From an uncultured Bacteriovoracaceae bacterium (GTDB lineage: Bacteria > Bdellovibrionota > Bacteriovoracia > Bacteriovoracales > Bacteriovoracaceae): 50,910 nt of DNA. Within the stretch, counting starts at the first letter, position 1; the number at the start of each line of letters is the position of its first letter. Both the position numbers and the translations under genes were made by a program. The stretch lies in the NCBI GenBank assembly GCA_938017795.1, contig CALIJZ010000079.1, forward strand, positions 1-50,910, written 5' to 3'. Under the pieces are notes generated by a model. It had not been told where the DNA came from. It saw only the letters and a list, made by a program, of their open reading frames with translations, and did not search any database. Below are positions 7,966 to 18,328 of this stretch, piece by piece.

Positions 7966-10425
7966 TTATTTCGTATAAGTATAATCAAAAATTAAATGTT
8001 TTGCATTTTTTAGGTATTGTTCTCCTGCAAGCTCTGTAAAGGCAACATATAATTTCCCTCCACCTTTACTTGTCACAACATACTCTGAAGCTGGTACGAT
8101 TACAGTTGAATTATTTGGCAATTGAACTTTTACTTCAAGTAATTGAAAGTCTGGCTGACTATCAATTAAGAAATATTCATATCCAATTTCTTCCAAGAAC
8201 CCATTAATGATTTTATCTTCAATAACGCTTGCATAACTCTCGTCACATATATCTGCAATAGCTGAAGGAATCCCATCATTTTCTAACTGCCTGGCAAATT
8301 CTAAGTAGGTTTCACCATGGCTTTCATTTCCTTCAAAAGTCGTACAATTATTATTCGTTTCATCAAAGATAAATCCTAGCCATCCATAAGATTGTTTGAA
8401 TTGATCCGCACCACTTACTCCATTTGCTAGATCTAAAAATGTTTGAATATGAGTATTGTTTCCCTGATTGTCTTCAAAGAACTTATCTTGGTTACCCTGA
8501 TGAGTATTGTTCCAAAAAGTCATTTCTTCTCTACAATTTCTTGTATCGTCCTTGTAGTTTTCATCTTCATCTGTAAGCAGAACAACAATACTTTGCTCTT
8601 TTTTGGTCCTATTCTTTTTAACTAGATCGTTCATATGGCGAAGTGTTAAACAAAGTCCCTGTTCTCCATATACAGCAGCAGTCTGAGTGTTTTTAAGAAT
8701 CTGCTCTATTGTATTTCTAACTTGAGCTATATCAGAATTAGAAGTAATTCCTACAGAAGCATATGGGTTTAAAAAGTTAATATCATAACTGTCAAAGCTT
8801 CCAGTTTTTGGCTTTAAAACATAATAATCTTTCACACCATTGGTTTCTCTATTCATATCACTCATTTTATAAAAATTAAGCTCTAAATCTTTACCAGTAT
8901 CAATTAATAAATCAGTCACTTCTTTAAGCGCGTCTTTTACTTGTTCAATCTCATTATCCATAGAGAATGAATCATCAATGATGAAATCAATAAATGCTTT
9001 ATCAAATCTAGATTCAGTAAAGTCTGGATCCAACTTTTTAGATGTAGTAACAATTTCCCTTAAGCAACTAGCAGCTGAATTATCAGTTAAGATAACTCCT
9101 TGGTGAGACTGTAAGTATTGATTATACTCTAAATATCGAGAGTAACCTTGGAAATTAGTCTTATTACATGCTGAGAAAGTACAAAACTCCCTAAGATAAT
9201 CATTGGTATCGATTGATGATGAAGTAAACTCTCGAGCATCAGGATGTAAACAATATACTTTCCCGTTTGAACAAGTATTTGTAACTCTTGCTAGACCACT
9301 TGGAAGACTAGATCCATGTTGATCAATATATGGTTTTGCTTGATCAATTTTAGCCTGACTAAATTCTGTATACCTTTTGTCAGTACAATAAGAAAATGTA
9401 CATGATCCATTCTCAATATTTACACGTGAGTTGTAATTATCTGCTCCACTAAAAGCACATCCATAGATTTTTTCTCCTTGGCAACTTGCACTACTATTGT
9501 CTTCATTTATTTTTCCAGGGTGAGTTTTTAAGTACTCTGTATATTCTTGAAATTTTTCGTATCCATCAAAAGTTGGTTTTGTACACGCACTAAAGGTACA
9601 AAATTCTCGTAAGTAATCAGATGGGTCAGCATTTGGACCTTTATATTCTTTAGCATCTGGATGCAGACAAAATGTTTTACCAACTGAACAAGTACTAGTT
9701 ACTCTATTATTTCCATTGCTTAAAAGTACTCCATACAAATCAATATACTTCTGGGCCTTATCAATTTTACTTTGATCAAATTCTACATATCTCTTATCAG
9801 CACAATGAGCGAACTCACATGACTTATCTTCAACATTAGCTGATCTGCTAAAGTTAAAAGCATTTCTATCTGTACAACCTTGAATTTGTTGACCTTTACA
9901 AAATTGTGCAGTCCCAACACCGCGAATTTCTCCTGGGTGAGTTTTTAAATATTCTTCAAACTCTAAATATTTATCATATTCATCAAAATCACTTCTATTA
10001 CATGCACTAAAAATACAATACTCACCTTTATAGAGAGTTTCATCAATTGGAGCAGCAGTGTAGTTGTCTGCCTCAGCGTGATAACAAAAATGACCACTTG
10101 CTTGGCAAGAAGAATTGATTCTATCTTTATCAGTTATTTTATTAGTTCTGCCATGAGTATTGATGTACCCAACAATTTTATCCCACTTAGCATGACTAAA
10201 ATCTAAACTTGCTTTATTGGCACAAAGAGAAAAAATACAAGATCCATCTTCGTCTCTATATCTTATATCATTATTGTCAGCTTCAGGGTGTTTACATCCT
10301 CGAGTGAAATCAGGAATAAGTGTGTCTGTATCAGGAACCGCTTTTCTAATAATGACATTGGTATTATCTTGCATACATGAAGACAATGTTAAGAAGACAA
10401 AAATACTTAAGACTAATTTACTCAT
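7966..10425 (-). CDS. VWA-domain lipoprotein with six Cys-rich GCTD/NYN-type modules
   Basis: I place the start at the ATG at 10425, preceded by AGGGAG, instead of an upstream in-frame ATG at 10479; this gives 819 residues beginning with a lipoprotein leader (MSKLVLSIFVFLTLSSC). Residues 44-420 hold six modules of the kind C-x(A)DNYN-x-C-x-F-x2-C, at about 44-69, 113-142, 183-208, 252-281, 322-347 and 391-420. They alternate with helical linkers (KFQEYTEYLKTHPGKI type) and form a larger repeat of about 140 residues. The modules resemble the GCTDxxAxNYNxxAxxDDGSC repeats of marine Bacteroidota surface proteins. A von Willebrand A domain follows from about residue 475, with MIDAS DDSFS (Asp484, Ser486, Ser488) and a second MIDAS segment VVLLTDEDEN. 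Predicted envelope-anchored adhesion or assembly protein. Confidence 0.85.
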   Translation of the reverse strand: MSKLVLSIFVFLTLSSCMQDNTNVIIRKAVPDTDTLIPDFTRGCKHPEADNNDIRYRDEDGSCIFSLCANKASLDFSHAKWDKIVGYINTHGRTNKITDKDRINSSCQASGHFCYHAEADNYTAAPIDETLYKGEYCIFSACNRSDFDEYDKYLEFEEYLKTHPGEIRGVGTAQFCKGQQIQGCTDRNAFNFSRSANVEDKSCEFAHCADKRYVEFDQSKIDKAQKYIDLYGVLLSNGNNRVTSTCSVGKTFCLHPDAKEYKGPNADPSDYLREFCTFSACTKPTFDGYEKFQEYTEYLKTHPGKINEDNSSASCQGEKIYGCAFSGADNYNSRVNIENGSCTFSYCTDKRYTEFSQAKIDQAKPYIDQHGSSLPSGLARVTNTCSNGKVYCLHPDAREFTSSSIDTNDYLREFCTFSACNKTNFQGYSRYLEYNQYLQSHQGVILTDNSAASCLREIVTTSKKLDPDFTESRFDKAFIDFIIDDSFSMDNEIEQVKDALKEVTDLLIDTGKDLELNFYKMSDMNRETNGVKDYYVLKPKTGSFDSYDINFLNPYASVGITSNSDIAQVRNTIEQILKNTQTAAVYGEQGLCLTLRHMNDLVKKNRTKKEQSIVVLLTDEDENYKDDTRNCREEMTFWNNTHQGNQDKFFEDNQGNNTHIQTFLDLANGVSGADQFKQSYGWLGFIFDETNNNCTTFEGNESHGETYLEFARQLENDGIPSAIADICDESYASVIEDKIINGFLEEIGYEYFLIDSQPDFQLLEVKVQLPNNSTVIVPASEYVVTSKGGGKLYVAFTELAGEQYLKNAKHLIFDYTYTK

Positions 10426-10491
10426 AATAATTACTCCCTTTATAGGGACCCTTTGTAGGCTCTTCGGATTAATCAACAATAGCCTGAGTAA

Positions 10492-10521
10492 ATTATAGAG
10501 GTAATTAGACTTTTACTTGAA
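10492..10521 (-). promoter_or_regulatory. Promoter for the VWA lipoprotein gene
   Basis: On the minus strand a perfect TATAAT (10492-10497) has TTCAAG 18 bp upstream (10516-10521), inside the end of the amidotransferase gene. It would give a leader of about 60 nt before the ATG at 10425. Confidence 0.5.
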
Positions 10522-11347
10522 ACCTGTGTAAATTCAACGACTTATCGAGAAATAGAAAATCTCCTGCCTGAGTTGATTGCCAAATATTTTCGGCGTTTAA
10601 TACTTCGGAAGAAATTATAAGGTGTTGTATCTTTTGACCATTTTCAGCAGCTTCTTCACAACTTTGACTTAAATATTGACACTCATCGCGCTCTGGACAT
10701 CTTTGTTTGTGTGTAGAAAAGACTAACTCCTTGCCACCATTGAAACAAAGCATTTGTTCTCCATCGGTTAGCAAAAATGTTAAATAATTTTCCAAACATC
10801 CTCCATTGGGATCAGTACAAAGTGATCCAGATATCTCAGTAACTTTTTTTAAAAAATTTTCAAAGCGTTGTTTTATCATATCTTGAGTTAAGACTTCTGA
10901 ATCAACTTTTAAAAATGTTAACAATACATAAAATAATACTTCGCTATCAGTATCACCTAATAAAAATCGGAGATATTTTCTATCCATGAGTTTTAAAAAT
11001 TGATCTTTCACTTTTGAGAAATTTTTAATATTTCCATTATGAGCAAAAACCCATTTACCATATTGAAATGGGTGACAGTTTAAAATATCAATTTGACCTT
11101 CAGTCGCTTTTCTAAGGTGAGCAATGACAGTTTTTGATGATACAACCCCGGAGACTTTTTTAAATAAAGAATCTGTAATTGCACTTTTAGGGGATTTGAT
11201 AATATGAGGAGTATTGTCTAAGTAATATGCAACTCCCCATCCATCTGGATGAAATTCACTTTGATTCATGATCGCATTGTTAGCTCCTACCAAGGAGGAG
11301 TGAACTTGACTTGAAAAAATAGATCTAAACCCAAATAAACGGCACAT
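10505..11347 (-). CDS. Class II glutamine amidotransferase family protein (YafJ/EgtC-like)
   Basis: A 280-residue protein whose N-terminus MCRLFGFRS exposes Cys2 as the Ntn-type nucleophile after Met removal. Other landmarks of the GATase_4 family are present: FHPDGWGVAYY, VIAHLRKATEG, NCHPFQYGKWVFAHNGNI and GDTDSEVLFY. The family hydrolyses an amide (often glutamine) in a stand-alone domain; here no synthase partner is adjacent, so the acceptor is unknown. The C-terminal part has a Cys cluster (RCPERDECQYLSQSCEE) that could bind metal. It is divergent from lysS and lies upstream of the VWA gene on the same strand. Confidence 0.85.
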   Translation of the reverse strand: MCRLFGFRSIFSSQVHSSLVGANNAIMNQSEFHPDGWGVAYYLDNTPHIIKSPKSAITDSLFKKVSGVVSSKTVIAHLRKATEGQIDILNCHPFQYGKWVFAHNGNIKNFSKVKDQFLKLMDRKYLRFLLGDTDSEVLFYVLLTFLKVDSEVLTQDMIKQRFENFLKKVTEISGSLCTDPNGGCLENYLTFLLTDGEQMLCFNGGKELVFSTHKQRCPERDECQYLSQSCEEAAENGQKIQHLIISSEVLNAENIWQSTQAGDFLFLDKSLNLHRFQVKV

Positions 11348-11351
11348 ACCA

Positions 11352-11380
11352 TTGACTCGGTGTTTAGATATTTATACTTT
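11352..11380 (+). promoter_or_regulatory. Promoter for lysS
   Basis: TTGACT (11352-11357) is followed 17 bp later by TACTTT (11375-11380), with an overlapping TATACT at 11373-11378. It lies in the 82-bp divergent spacer and would give a leader of about 40 nt ahead of a GAGGA ribosome site. Confidence 0.5.
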
Positions 11381-11429
11381 AAAGACTAAGAAATCAGCGG
11401 TAGTTTTTACCCATAATTAATGAGGAACT

Positions 11430-12908
11430 ATGGATCAGTATCAAAAAATAAGACTTGATAAACTCGAGGTATGGAAAGAAAAGCAAATTGGTTATCCTGG
11501 AAAGTTTGATAAAACTCATAAGTCTATTGAAATTGAAGCTCTTGACGATGATGTTGCTGATATAAGACTTGCTGGAAGATTAATGAACCTCAGAGTAATG
11601 GGGAAGTTTTCTTTTGCTTCTATTCAGGATCAATATGGAAAAGTTCAAATTGCTTTCAAGCAAGATGAAATTGGAGCCGATGATTATAAGCTTTATACTA
11701 AAAAGTTTGATATTGGTGATCATATTGGTGTTGAAGGATATGTGTTTACCACCAATAAAGGTCAAAAAAGTTTAAAAGTCACTAAAGCAATGCTTTTATC
11801 AAAAGGTATTAGGCCACTTCCAGAAAAGTTTCATGGACTTCAAGATCCAGAACTAAAAGCTAGATATAGATTTTTAGATCTTATAATGAGTGAAGAAACA
11901 AGAGCAGTTTTTAATGCAAGAAATAAGATTATTAAGTTTATAAGAAATTTTTTAGATGATAGTGGTTTTACGGAAGTTGATACACCCATATTACAAGCCA
12001 TCTCGAGTGGAGCAAGTGCAAGACCTTTTGAAACTCATCACAATGCACTCGATATTCCACTTTTTATGAGAATTGCTCCTGAGACTTATCTGAAAAGATT
12101 AGTTAGTGGTGGATATGAAAAAGTTTATGAACTAGGGAAATGTTTTAGAAATGAAGGAATTGATGCCAGTCACCTTCAAGAATTTATGATGCTTGAGTGG
12201 TACGCCGCTTATTGGGATTATAAAGATAATATGGAATTTATTCAGAAGATGATTCAAGAGATGGTGAAAGTTGTAAATAATGGATCTCTTGAGATTGAAT
12301 ATCAAGGTGTGCAATTGGACTTCTCAGGTGATTGGAAAGTTCAATCTTATAGAGATCTTGTTTTTGAACATACTAAAGTTGATCTAGATAAAGTAAATAC
12401 TTTTGAAGAGTTAGTGGCAGCTATTAAAGAGCAAAACTTAGAAATGGGTCTTGATAAATATGTTGGTCTTGGTCAACTTATTGATGGTCTTTATAAAAGG
12501 TATTGTAGGCCTAAGTTAATTCAACCAATGTTTTTAACTCATCATCATAAAGAATTAGTTCCGCTTGCTCGAGCAAATGATGATAATCCAAATGTTTTGG
12601 ATATGTTTCAAGTAGTGGTAAATGGTTGGGAAATTGTAAAGGCCTACTCGGAGCTTGTTGACCCGCTAGAGCAAAAAGAGCGTTTATTAGCTCAAGCTGA
12701 ACTTGCTAAAAAAGGTGATGATGAAGCAATGAGAATGGAAGAGGACTTTATCCTGGCTATGGAATATGGAATGCCGCCAATGAGTGGTTTGGGGCTAGGC
12801 GTTGAAAGAATGATTGCACTGTTAACAAATTCAGCTAATATCCGAGATGTGATATATTTTCCATCTGTGAGGCCTCCTAAAGCTTCAGATCTAGAAGAAA
12901 GCGAGTAA
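11430..12908 (+). CDS. lysS: Class II lysyl-tRNA synthetase
   Basis: A 492-residue synthetase that charges tRNA-Lys in the cytosol. The N-terminal OB-fold anticodon-binding domain includes DIRLAGRLMNLRVMGKFSFA and DHIGVEGYVF. The class II catalytic core has motif 2 YELGKCFRNEGID with the following HLQEFMMLEWY, and motif 3 GLGLGVERMIALL with the ATP-contacting Arg. The lysine-specific loop GIRPLPEKFHGLQDPELKARYR is typical of LysRS. Length fits the bacterial family (about 500). A GAGGA ribosome site precedes the ATG. Confidence 0.96.
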   Translation: MDQYQKIRLDKLEVWKEKQIGYPGKFDKTHKSIEIEALDDDVADIRLAGRLMNLRVMGKFSFASIQDQYGKVQIAFKQDEIGADDYKLYTKKFDIGDHIGVEGYVFTTNKGQKSLKVTKAMLLSKGIRPLPEKFHGLQDPELKARYRFLDLIMSEETRAVFNARNKIIKFIRNFLDDSGFTEVDTPILQAISSGASARPFETHHNALDIPLFMRIAPETYLKRLVSGGYEKVYELGKCFRNEGIDASHLQEFMMLEWYAAYWDYKDNMEFIQKMIQEMVKVVNNGSLEIEYQGVQLDFSGDWKVQSYRDLVFEHTKVDLDKVNTFEELVAAIKEQNLEMGLDKYVGLGQLIDGLYKRYCRPKLIQPMFLTHHHKELVPLARANDDNPNVLDMFQVVVNGWEIVKAYSELVDPLEQKERLLAQAELAKKGDDEAMRMEEDFILAMEYGMPPMSGLGLGVERMIALLTNSANIRDVIYFPSVRPPKASDLEESE

Positions 12909-12950
12909 TTTTTTCCAGGTAGCTTAATTCTCTTCTAATATAAACTAACT

Positions 12951-13895
12951 TTGCTGTTCTTTAAGTATTCAATACGAAATACTTATTTCGTGATAAAAAA
13001 CATTGTTCTTTTATTAATGATTGTATCTAGTTCAGTTCAGGCTGGAGGAATCCAGGATGAATATGATTTATTAGATTTCATAAAAAATCCAATACCTGCA
13101 AGTATTTATCAATCAATTTCTTTAATTGTTAATGATAACAAAAAGTATGTACAAACTTGTGGTAAGAAAAGTCTATTTACTAAAACTTTAAATAAAAACT
13201 CCAAAAAAGATTCTCTTAGAATAGAAAATGAATTTGGAGAACAATTTATTATAAGTAAAAAGAAGTTAATCGCACTGAATTCACATTATCGACTAACTCC
13301 TTATTTAAAATCAATTTTCAAAATTTATTTAGGGGTAAGAAATAGATCTCGAAGTTTACAAAAACTATTAAGTAAAATTGAAGAGATGGAACATATCACC
13401 GTAATTAGACCTAATAAAGGGGCTAATAATTCTGCAAGAATTCTACCTACCTCAAAAAATAAGGCCTGTTCAAATATAGATGCTTCAATGGTTACTTTCT
13501 TTGATGGCAAAAAAGCATTTGAGAACCTACTAGAGAGTTGTCTTTCTAGGCAAGAGCTTGGAAGTGCTTCTGTTGTAAATTGGGCTCCACACGCTTCTAG
13601 GCAAACAGCTTTTAATCAAATTTCTTTAGCTCATGAGCTTTATCATGCCTATGACATAACCAGAGGACTTTTAGATCATAGATTTGTAATGCATAAAAAA
13701 CTTCAAAGAACGGAAGTGCGTGAATACAGAGCTGTATATTTTGAAAATCAGGTAAGAAAAGAGCTTGGATATGCTTTAAGACATCAATATGGATCTAATC
13801 CTGGAGTTATGGTTATAAACAATGAGCCTGTTTGGATTCAACGACCTTGTATTGGTAAGAACTCTAGTCACAAAAGATCAATTACATTATTATAG
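12951..13895 (+). CDS. Secreted putative zinc metallopeptidase with HExxH motif (M91/NleD-like)
   Basis: The frame opens at TTG 12951. A GTG at 12990 would give a compact signal peptide (MIKNIVLLLMIVSSSVQA). Neither start has a clear ribosome site, so the start is uncertain. The mature part has LAHELYHAYD, a zinc-binding HExxH, followed about 30 residues later by a conserved-looking stretch TEVREYRAVYFENQVRKELG that could supply the third ligand (Glu). This arrangement resembles the M91 family, which includes the E. coli effector NleD. Six cysteines suggest disulfides outside the cytoplasm. The protein lies between two tRNA synthetase genes but is functionally unrelated to them. Prey-directed proteolysis is conceivable but unproven. 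Confidence 0.65.
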   Translation: MLFFKYSIRNTYFVIKNIVLLLMIVSSSVQAGGIQDEYDLLDFIKNPIPASIYQSISLIVNDNKKYVQTCGKKSLFTKTLNKNSKKDSLRIENEFGEQFIISKKKLIALNSHYRLTPYLKSIFKIYLGVRNRSRSLQKLLSKIEEMEHITVIRPNKGANNSARILPTSKNKACSNIDASMVTFFDGKKAFENLLESCLSRQELGSASVVNWAPHASRQTAFNQISLAHELYHAYDITRGLLDHRFVMHKKLQRTEVREYRAVYFENQVRKELGYALRHQYGSNPGVMVINNEPVWIQRPCIGKNSSHKRSITLL

Positions 13896-13922
13896 ACTCT
13901 ATATTTGTATATAAGAGGATCT

Positions 13923-16670
13923 ATGAGCTACGAACATCAAAAAATTGAGAAATATTGGCAAAACTATTGGAAAGATCACAAGACCTTTGAGGTAACTGAT
14001 GATTCTGATAAACCTAAATACTACGTATTAGATATGTTCCCTTATCCATCTGGTGCCGGTCTACATGTTGGACACCCACTTGGCTATATCGCATCAGATA
14101 TTATTACTCGTTATAAAAGATTATGTGGCTTTAATGTTCTCCACCCTATGGGGTATGATTCCTTCGGACTTCCAGCTGAACAGTATGCAATAAAAACTGG
14201 TAAGCACCCGTCTATAGCAACTCAAGAAAATGTTACACGCTATAGAGAACAACTCGAAAACCTTGGATTATCTTTTGATTGGTCGCGAGAAGTAAAAACA
14301 AGTGATCCTAGTTATTATAAACATACACAATGGATTTTCTTAAAACTCTTTAATTCCTGGTATGATTTAGATCTTGATAAAGCTCGAGAGATTAAAGAAC
14401 TTATCTCGGAATTTGAAAACTCCGGAAATTCTAATATTAAATCTACTCATCATTGTGAAGTATCCTTTACTCACGTTCAGTGGAAGAATTTTAATGAAAA
14501 AGAAAAAGAAGATATTCTTCAATGTTATAGATTAGCCTATAGAGCACAAACAAGTGTGAACTGGTGCCCTGAGTTGGGAACTGTTCTTGCTAATGATGAA
14601 GTAAAAGAAGGATTTTCAGTTAGAGGTTCTCACCCAGTTTTTCAAAAATCAATGATGCAGTGGTGTTTGCGAATTACAGCCTATGCTAAAAGGTTGCTAG
14701 AAGGCCTAGATAATATTAATTGGTCTGACTCGTTAAAGGAAATGCAAAGAAACTGGATTGGTAGAAGTATTGGAGCAGAAATTGATTTTAATATTGAAAA
14801 CTCTGATGAGAGCATTAAAGTTTTTACAACCAGAGCTGATACAATCTTTGGAGCAACTTTCATGGTGCTTGCTCCAGAGAGTGATTATGTTGAAGCGATT
14901 GTAACTGCTGATCAAAAACAGGCGGTTAATGAATATTTAGAAAAAACACAAAAAAGAAGTGAGCGAGAAAGAATTGCTGAAGTGAAAAAAGTTTCAGGTG
15001 TTTTCTCTGGAGCTTATTGTGTAAATCCATTTACTCAAACCAAAATCCCTATTTGGATTGCTGATTATGTTTTAGGTGGATATGGCACAGGTGCAATTAT
15101 GGCGGTTCCAGCTCATGATAGTCGAGACTATAGTTTTGCAAAGCATTTTAATCTTCCGATTATTTCAATAATAAAAGGTGCTGACGTAAGTGAATCTTCA
15201 CTTGATGCTAAATCAGGTACTCTAGTAAATTCAGGCTTTCTAGATGGTCTTGATGTCAAAGTTGCCATCAAAGTAGCGATTGAAGAAGTTGAAAAAAGAT
15301 CTCTGGGAAAAAGTACTACAAACTATAAATTAAGAGATGCAATCTTTTCAAGACAAAGATATTGGGGCGAACCATTTCCAATTTATTTCGAAGATGGAAT
15401 CCCTAGAGCTCTTGCTGAAGATAAATTACCTTTAGAATTACCAGAGGTTGATAAATACCTACCAACTCAAGACGGAGAACCCCCTTTAGCCAGAGCAACT
15501 TTTTGGAAAACTGATGAAGGTCACCCTCTAGAGTATTCTACTATGCCAGGTTTTGCAGGGTCTTCAGCATATTTTTTGCGTTATATGGACCCAAACAATA
15601 CTGAGTCATTAGTTTCTAAAAAAGCTAATGAATATTGGCGAGATGTAGATTTATACGTAGGGGGAGTTGAACATGCTACTGGTCATCTGCTTTATAGTAG
15701 GTGCTGGAATATGTTTTTATATGACCTTGGTTATATTTGTGAGGAAGAGCCTTTTAAAAGACTTGTTAATCAAGGAATGATTCAAGGAAGATCAAACTTT
15801 GTTTATAGAGTGAAAGGGACCAATAAATTTGTCAGTCTTGGGTTAATAGATAACTACGATACGATGCAAGTTCATGTTGATGTCAATATTGTAAAAAATG
15901 ATATTCTCGATGTAGAAGCCTTCAAGAGCTGGATGCCTGAATATAAAGATGCCGAGTTTATCCTGGAAGGTAGTGATTATAAGTGTGGTTATGCTCAAGA
16001 GAAGATGAGTAAGTCTAAGTATAATGTTGTAAACCCAGATAAGATTTGTAATGAATATGGAGCAGATACTCTTAGACTTTATGAAATGTTTCTAGGGCCG
16101 ATAGAACAATCAAAGCCTTGGAACACCAATGGAATTGAGGGAGTTTATAGATTTATTCAAAAGTATTGGAAATTAATTGAAACTGAGCTGGTTGATAGCG
16201 AGCCTACTCAAGATGAATTAAAGGTTCTTCATACAGCTATTAAAAAAATCAAAGCTGACCTTGAAGTTCTGTCACTAAATACTTCAGTAAGTGCTTTCAT
16301 GATTTGTGTAAATGATTTAACAAAACTTAAGTGTAAAAATAAATCAATCTTAAAAGACTTAACAATTCTTTTGAGTCCTTTCACTCCTCATCTATGCGAA
16401 GAGGTTTGGAAAAAAATGGGCATGAAAGAATCAATAAGTTTTGCAAGCTTTCCAAAACTAAATGAAGCCTATCTTGTTGAATCGAATTATTCTTATCCTA
16501 TTTCGGTCAATGGAAAAATGAAGTTTCTTTTAGATCTTCCCATTGATCTAGGAAAAGATGATATTGAAAAAGTTGTAATGGAAAATGAGAAAGTAAAACA
16601 ACTCATTGGGGATAAGACCGTAAGGAAACTTATCATTGTTCCTAAAAAGATTGTTAATCTAGTGTTATGA
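13923..16670 (+). CDS. leuS: Leucyl-tRNA synthetase, Bacteroidota-type
   Basis: A 915-residue class I synthetase. The ATG at 13923 is chosen because AAGAGGA stands right before it; a TTG at 13905 precedes the ribosome site. Landmarks: [16 protein letters not shown] (HIGH-type motif), the CP1 editing domain with [19 protein letters not shown] and [14 protein letters not shown], and [13 protein letters not shown]. Between [15 protein letters not shown] and KMSKS lies a long insertion including [20 protein letters not shown], and the end reads [10 protein letters not shown]. From memory these are hallmarks of Bacteroidota LeuRS, not of the usual proteobacterial enzyme, suggesting ancient transfer. 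The terminal TGA overlaps the next ATG. Confidence 0.96.
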   Translation: MSYEHQKIEKYWQNYWKDHKTFEVTDDSDKPKYYVLDMFPYPSGAGLHVGHPLGYIASDIITRYKRLCGFNVLHPMGYDSFGLPAEQYAIKTGKHPSIATQENVTRYREQLENLGLSFDWSREVKTSDPSYYKHTQWIFLKLFNSWYDLDLDKAREIKELISEFENSGNSNIKSTHHCEVSFTHVQWKNFNEKEKEDILQCYRLAYRAQTSVNWCPELGTVLANDEVKEGFSVRGSHPVFQKSMMQWCLRITAYAKRLLEGLDNINWSDSLKEMQRNWIGRSIGAEIDFNIENSDESIKVFTTRADTIFGATFMVLAPESDYVEAIVTADQKQAVNEYLEKTQKRSERERIAEVKKVSGVFSGAYCVNPFTQTKIPIWIADYVLGGYGTGAIMAVPAHDSRDYSFAKHFNLPIISIIKGADVSESSLDAKSGTLVNSGFLDGLDVKVAIKVAIEEVEKRSLGKSTTNYKLRDAIFSRQRYWGEPFPIYFEDGIPRALAEDKLPLELPEVDKYLPTQDGEPPLARATFWKTDEGHPLEYSTMPGFAGSSAYFLRYMDPNNTESLVSKKANEYWRDVDLYVGGVEHATGHLLYSRCWNMFLYDLGYICEEEPFKRLVNQGMIQGRSNFVYRVKGTNKFVSLGLIDNYDTMQVHVDVNIVKNDILDVEAFKSWMPEYKDAEFILEGSDYKCGYAQEKMSKSKYNVVNPDKICNEYGADTLRLYEMFLGPIEQSKPWNTNGIEGVYRFIQKYWKLIETELVDSEPTQDELKVLHTAIKKIKADLEVLSLNTSVSAFMICVNDLTKLKCKNKSILKDLTILLSPFTPHLCEEVWKKMGMKESISFASFPKLNEAYLVESNYSYPISVNGKMKFLLDLPIDLGKDDIEKVVMENEKVKQLIGDKTVRKLIIVPKKIVNLVL

Positions 16671-17947
16671 AAATAATCTATCCCAAATCTATAAAGAGTT
16701 TACAAAACCACATTAGAACGCATATTCCTTCTCTCTATGTGATGAGTAAAACCTCAACAGTTATTGCTTTTGATCGATTAGAACAATCATTAAGTGAAGA
16801 ATATTTAGTTGATTTATCTTCAATGCCACCAAGTATTGAACTCGTTGGAGATGATTTGAAAGTTTCTGGGGCAGTAACATGGCAAGATGCCATCGATTAT
16901 CTAAAAGGAAGCGATAGGGAGATTATGACTTACCCAACGGATAAGTCTGCATGTATCTTAGCAGGGCTTGCCACTTCTTGCACTGGAGAGATGGCATTTG
17001 GCTATGGAACATTTAGAGAACAAGTTCTTGAGTGTGAGTATTTAGACTTTAATGGAGAGTTAAAAATACTAAAAAATACTGAACATATCTATAATGCTGA
17101 ATATAAAAAGTTAACTGATCAATATAAATTTTTTAAAAATCCACCAATGCCTCGTTTTGAGCGAGAATGTGACTTAATGATTGGAACTGAGGGCCAACTT
17201 GGAATTATTACAAGTACTAAATTTAAAACAACAAAAAGAGAAAACTATATTTGCTTATTTATTAAGCTGCCTAAATGGGAAGATGATTATACTGCCCACC
17301 TTGAAATAGTAGAAAAAGTTCAAGCCTATAGAGAGAGCATAAGAATTTGTGAGTTTTTAGACTCAAATTCTTTAACATATTTAAAAGAGCCGCCATTTAA
17401 AGATCTTGATCTTATTGTTTTAGAAATTAAAGAATCTGAACTTGAAAATATATTTGAGAATTTCTTAATGAAGTTAGAAAATATCAAAGATGAAGATATT
17501 TTTGAGATCAATAGATCTAAGTTTTTAGCGATGAGAGTAGAGATCCCTCGAACTGTTAATGAAGAAAACTCTAGAGCAGGAGTCGTGAAAAAAGGGACAG
17601 ATGCTCAAGTCAGTCTTGATAGATTTAAAGAGTTAATAGATTTCTATAGAACGTGGAGTAAACTTGGAGTTCGATACAATCTTTTTGGTCATATTGGAGA
17701 TTGTCATCTCCATTTTAATTTTAACCCGGAAAAAAAATCAGAAACAAATATTTTTCAAGAGTTATTAAGATTTTATGATTTCGTACATGATTTAGGCGGT
17801 TCACCGTTTGCCGAACATGGGATAGGTTTAGTTAAGCAAAGTTTTATAAAGAGATACCACAATCAAGTGGTCAGCCAATACTTTGAAAAATTAATTCAAG
17901 TCCATGACCCTAAGTCTCAATTTTTTCCTAGTGGGTGGATGAATTAA
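16667..17947 (+). CDS. FAD-linked oxidase/dehydrogenase, GlcD/D-lactate dehydrogenase-like
   Basis: A 426-residue flavoprotein coupled to leuS by an ATGA overlap. The N-terminal FAD_binding_4 (PCMH) domain carries [17 protein letters not shown], where these enzymes bind the FAD pyrophosphate, and [13 protein letters not shown]. The C-terminal FAD-oxidase cap has [15 protein letters not shown], with metal-binding His residues, and [11 protein letters not shown], both typical of glycolate oxidase GlcD and D-2-hydroxyacid dehydrogenases. It probably oxidises a 2-hydroxyacid in the cytosol or at the inner face of the membrane. The exact substrate cannot be told; no GlcE or GlcF partner is nearby. 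Confidence 0.85.
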   Translation: MKIIYPKSIKSLQNHIRTHIPSLYVMSKTSTVIAFDRLEQSLSEEYLVDLSSMPPSIELVGDDLKVSGAVTWQDAIDYLKGSDREIMTYPTDKSACILAGLATSCTGEMAFGYGTFREQVLECEYLDFNGELKILKNTEHIYNAEYKKLTDQYKFFKNPPMPRFERECDLMIGTEGQLGIITSTKFKTTKRENYICLFIKLPKWEDDYTAHLEIVEKVQAYRESIRICEFLDSNSLTYLKEPPFKDLDLIVLEIKESELENIFENFLMKLENIKDEDIFEINRSKFLAMRVEIPRTVNEENSRAGVVKKGTDAQVSLDRFKELIDFYRTWSKLGVRYNLFGHIGDCHLHFNFNPEKKSETNIFQELLRFYDFVHDLGGSPFAEHGIGLVKQSFIKRYHNQVVSQYFEKLIQVHDPKSQFFPSGWMN

Positions 17948-17965
17948 TAATCACTTACTATCAAG

Positions 17966-18304
17966 CTAGTAAACGCTTTCTTGCTCTTTAACATCGCTAA
18001 TTTCTAACACATCAAGTTTGTTTTCTTCAACTCTCACAGAGAGAACTTTATAAAAACAAACCCTAGGATAATCTGATTCTTCATAATCGTGATTTACTAC
18101 AATTATCCTCATTAAAGATGTTAAGGCCGTAGAAGATCTACTAAGTTTTTCTTCTCTCACAAAATATGTATCACCATGATCAGCTTGTAGGACATAATTA
18201 CCTTGCATATAGATTAAATCGCCGCAGATCTCCTTGTCAGACTCAGGAGTTGCAAAGCTTGAGAATGCACTTAGTATTAGTATTGATAATATTATTTTTT
18301 TCAT
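17966..18304 (-). CDS. Small secreted protein of unknown function
   Basis: A 112-residue protein with a clean signal peptide (MKKIILSILILSAFSSFA, then TPESDKEICG). The mature part of about 94 residues has two cysteines (CGDLIYMQGNYVL and RVCFYKVL), compatible with one disulfide, and looks beta-rich. No family recognised. It is convergent with the FAD oxidase gene 18 bp away and divergent from the CvfB-like gene, so it is a single-gene unit. Confidence 0.65.
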   Translation of the reverse strand: MKKIILSILILSAFSSFATPESDKEICGDLIYMQGNYVLQADHGDTYFVREEKLSRSSTALTSLMRIIVVNHDYEESDYPRVCFYKVLSVRVEENKLDVLEISDVKEQESVY

Positions 18305-18328
18305 TTTGTTCCTTTATTAAGTAAAGAA

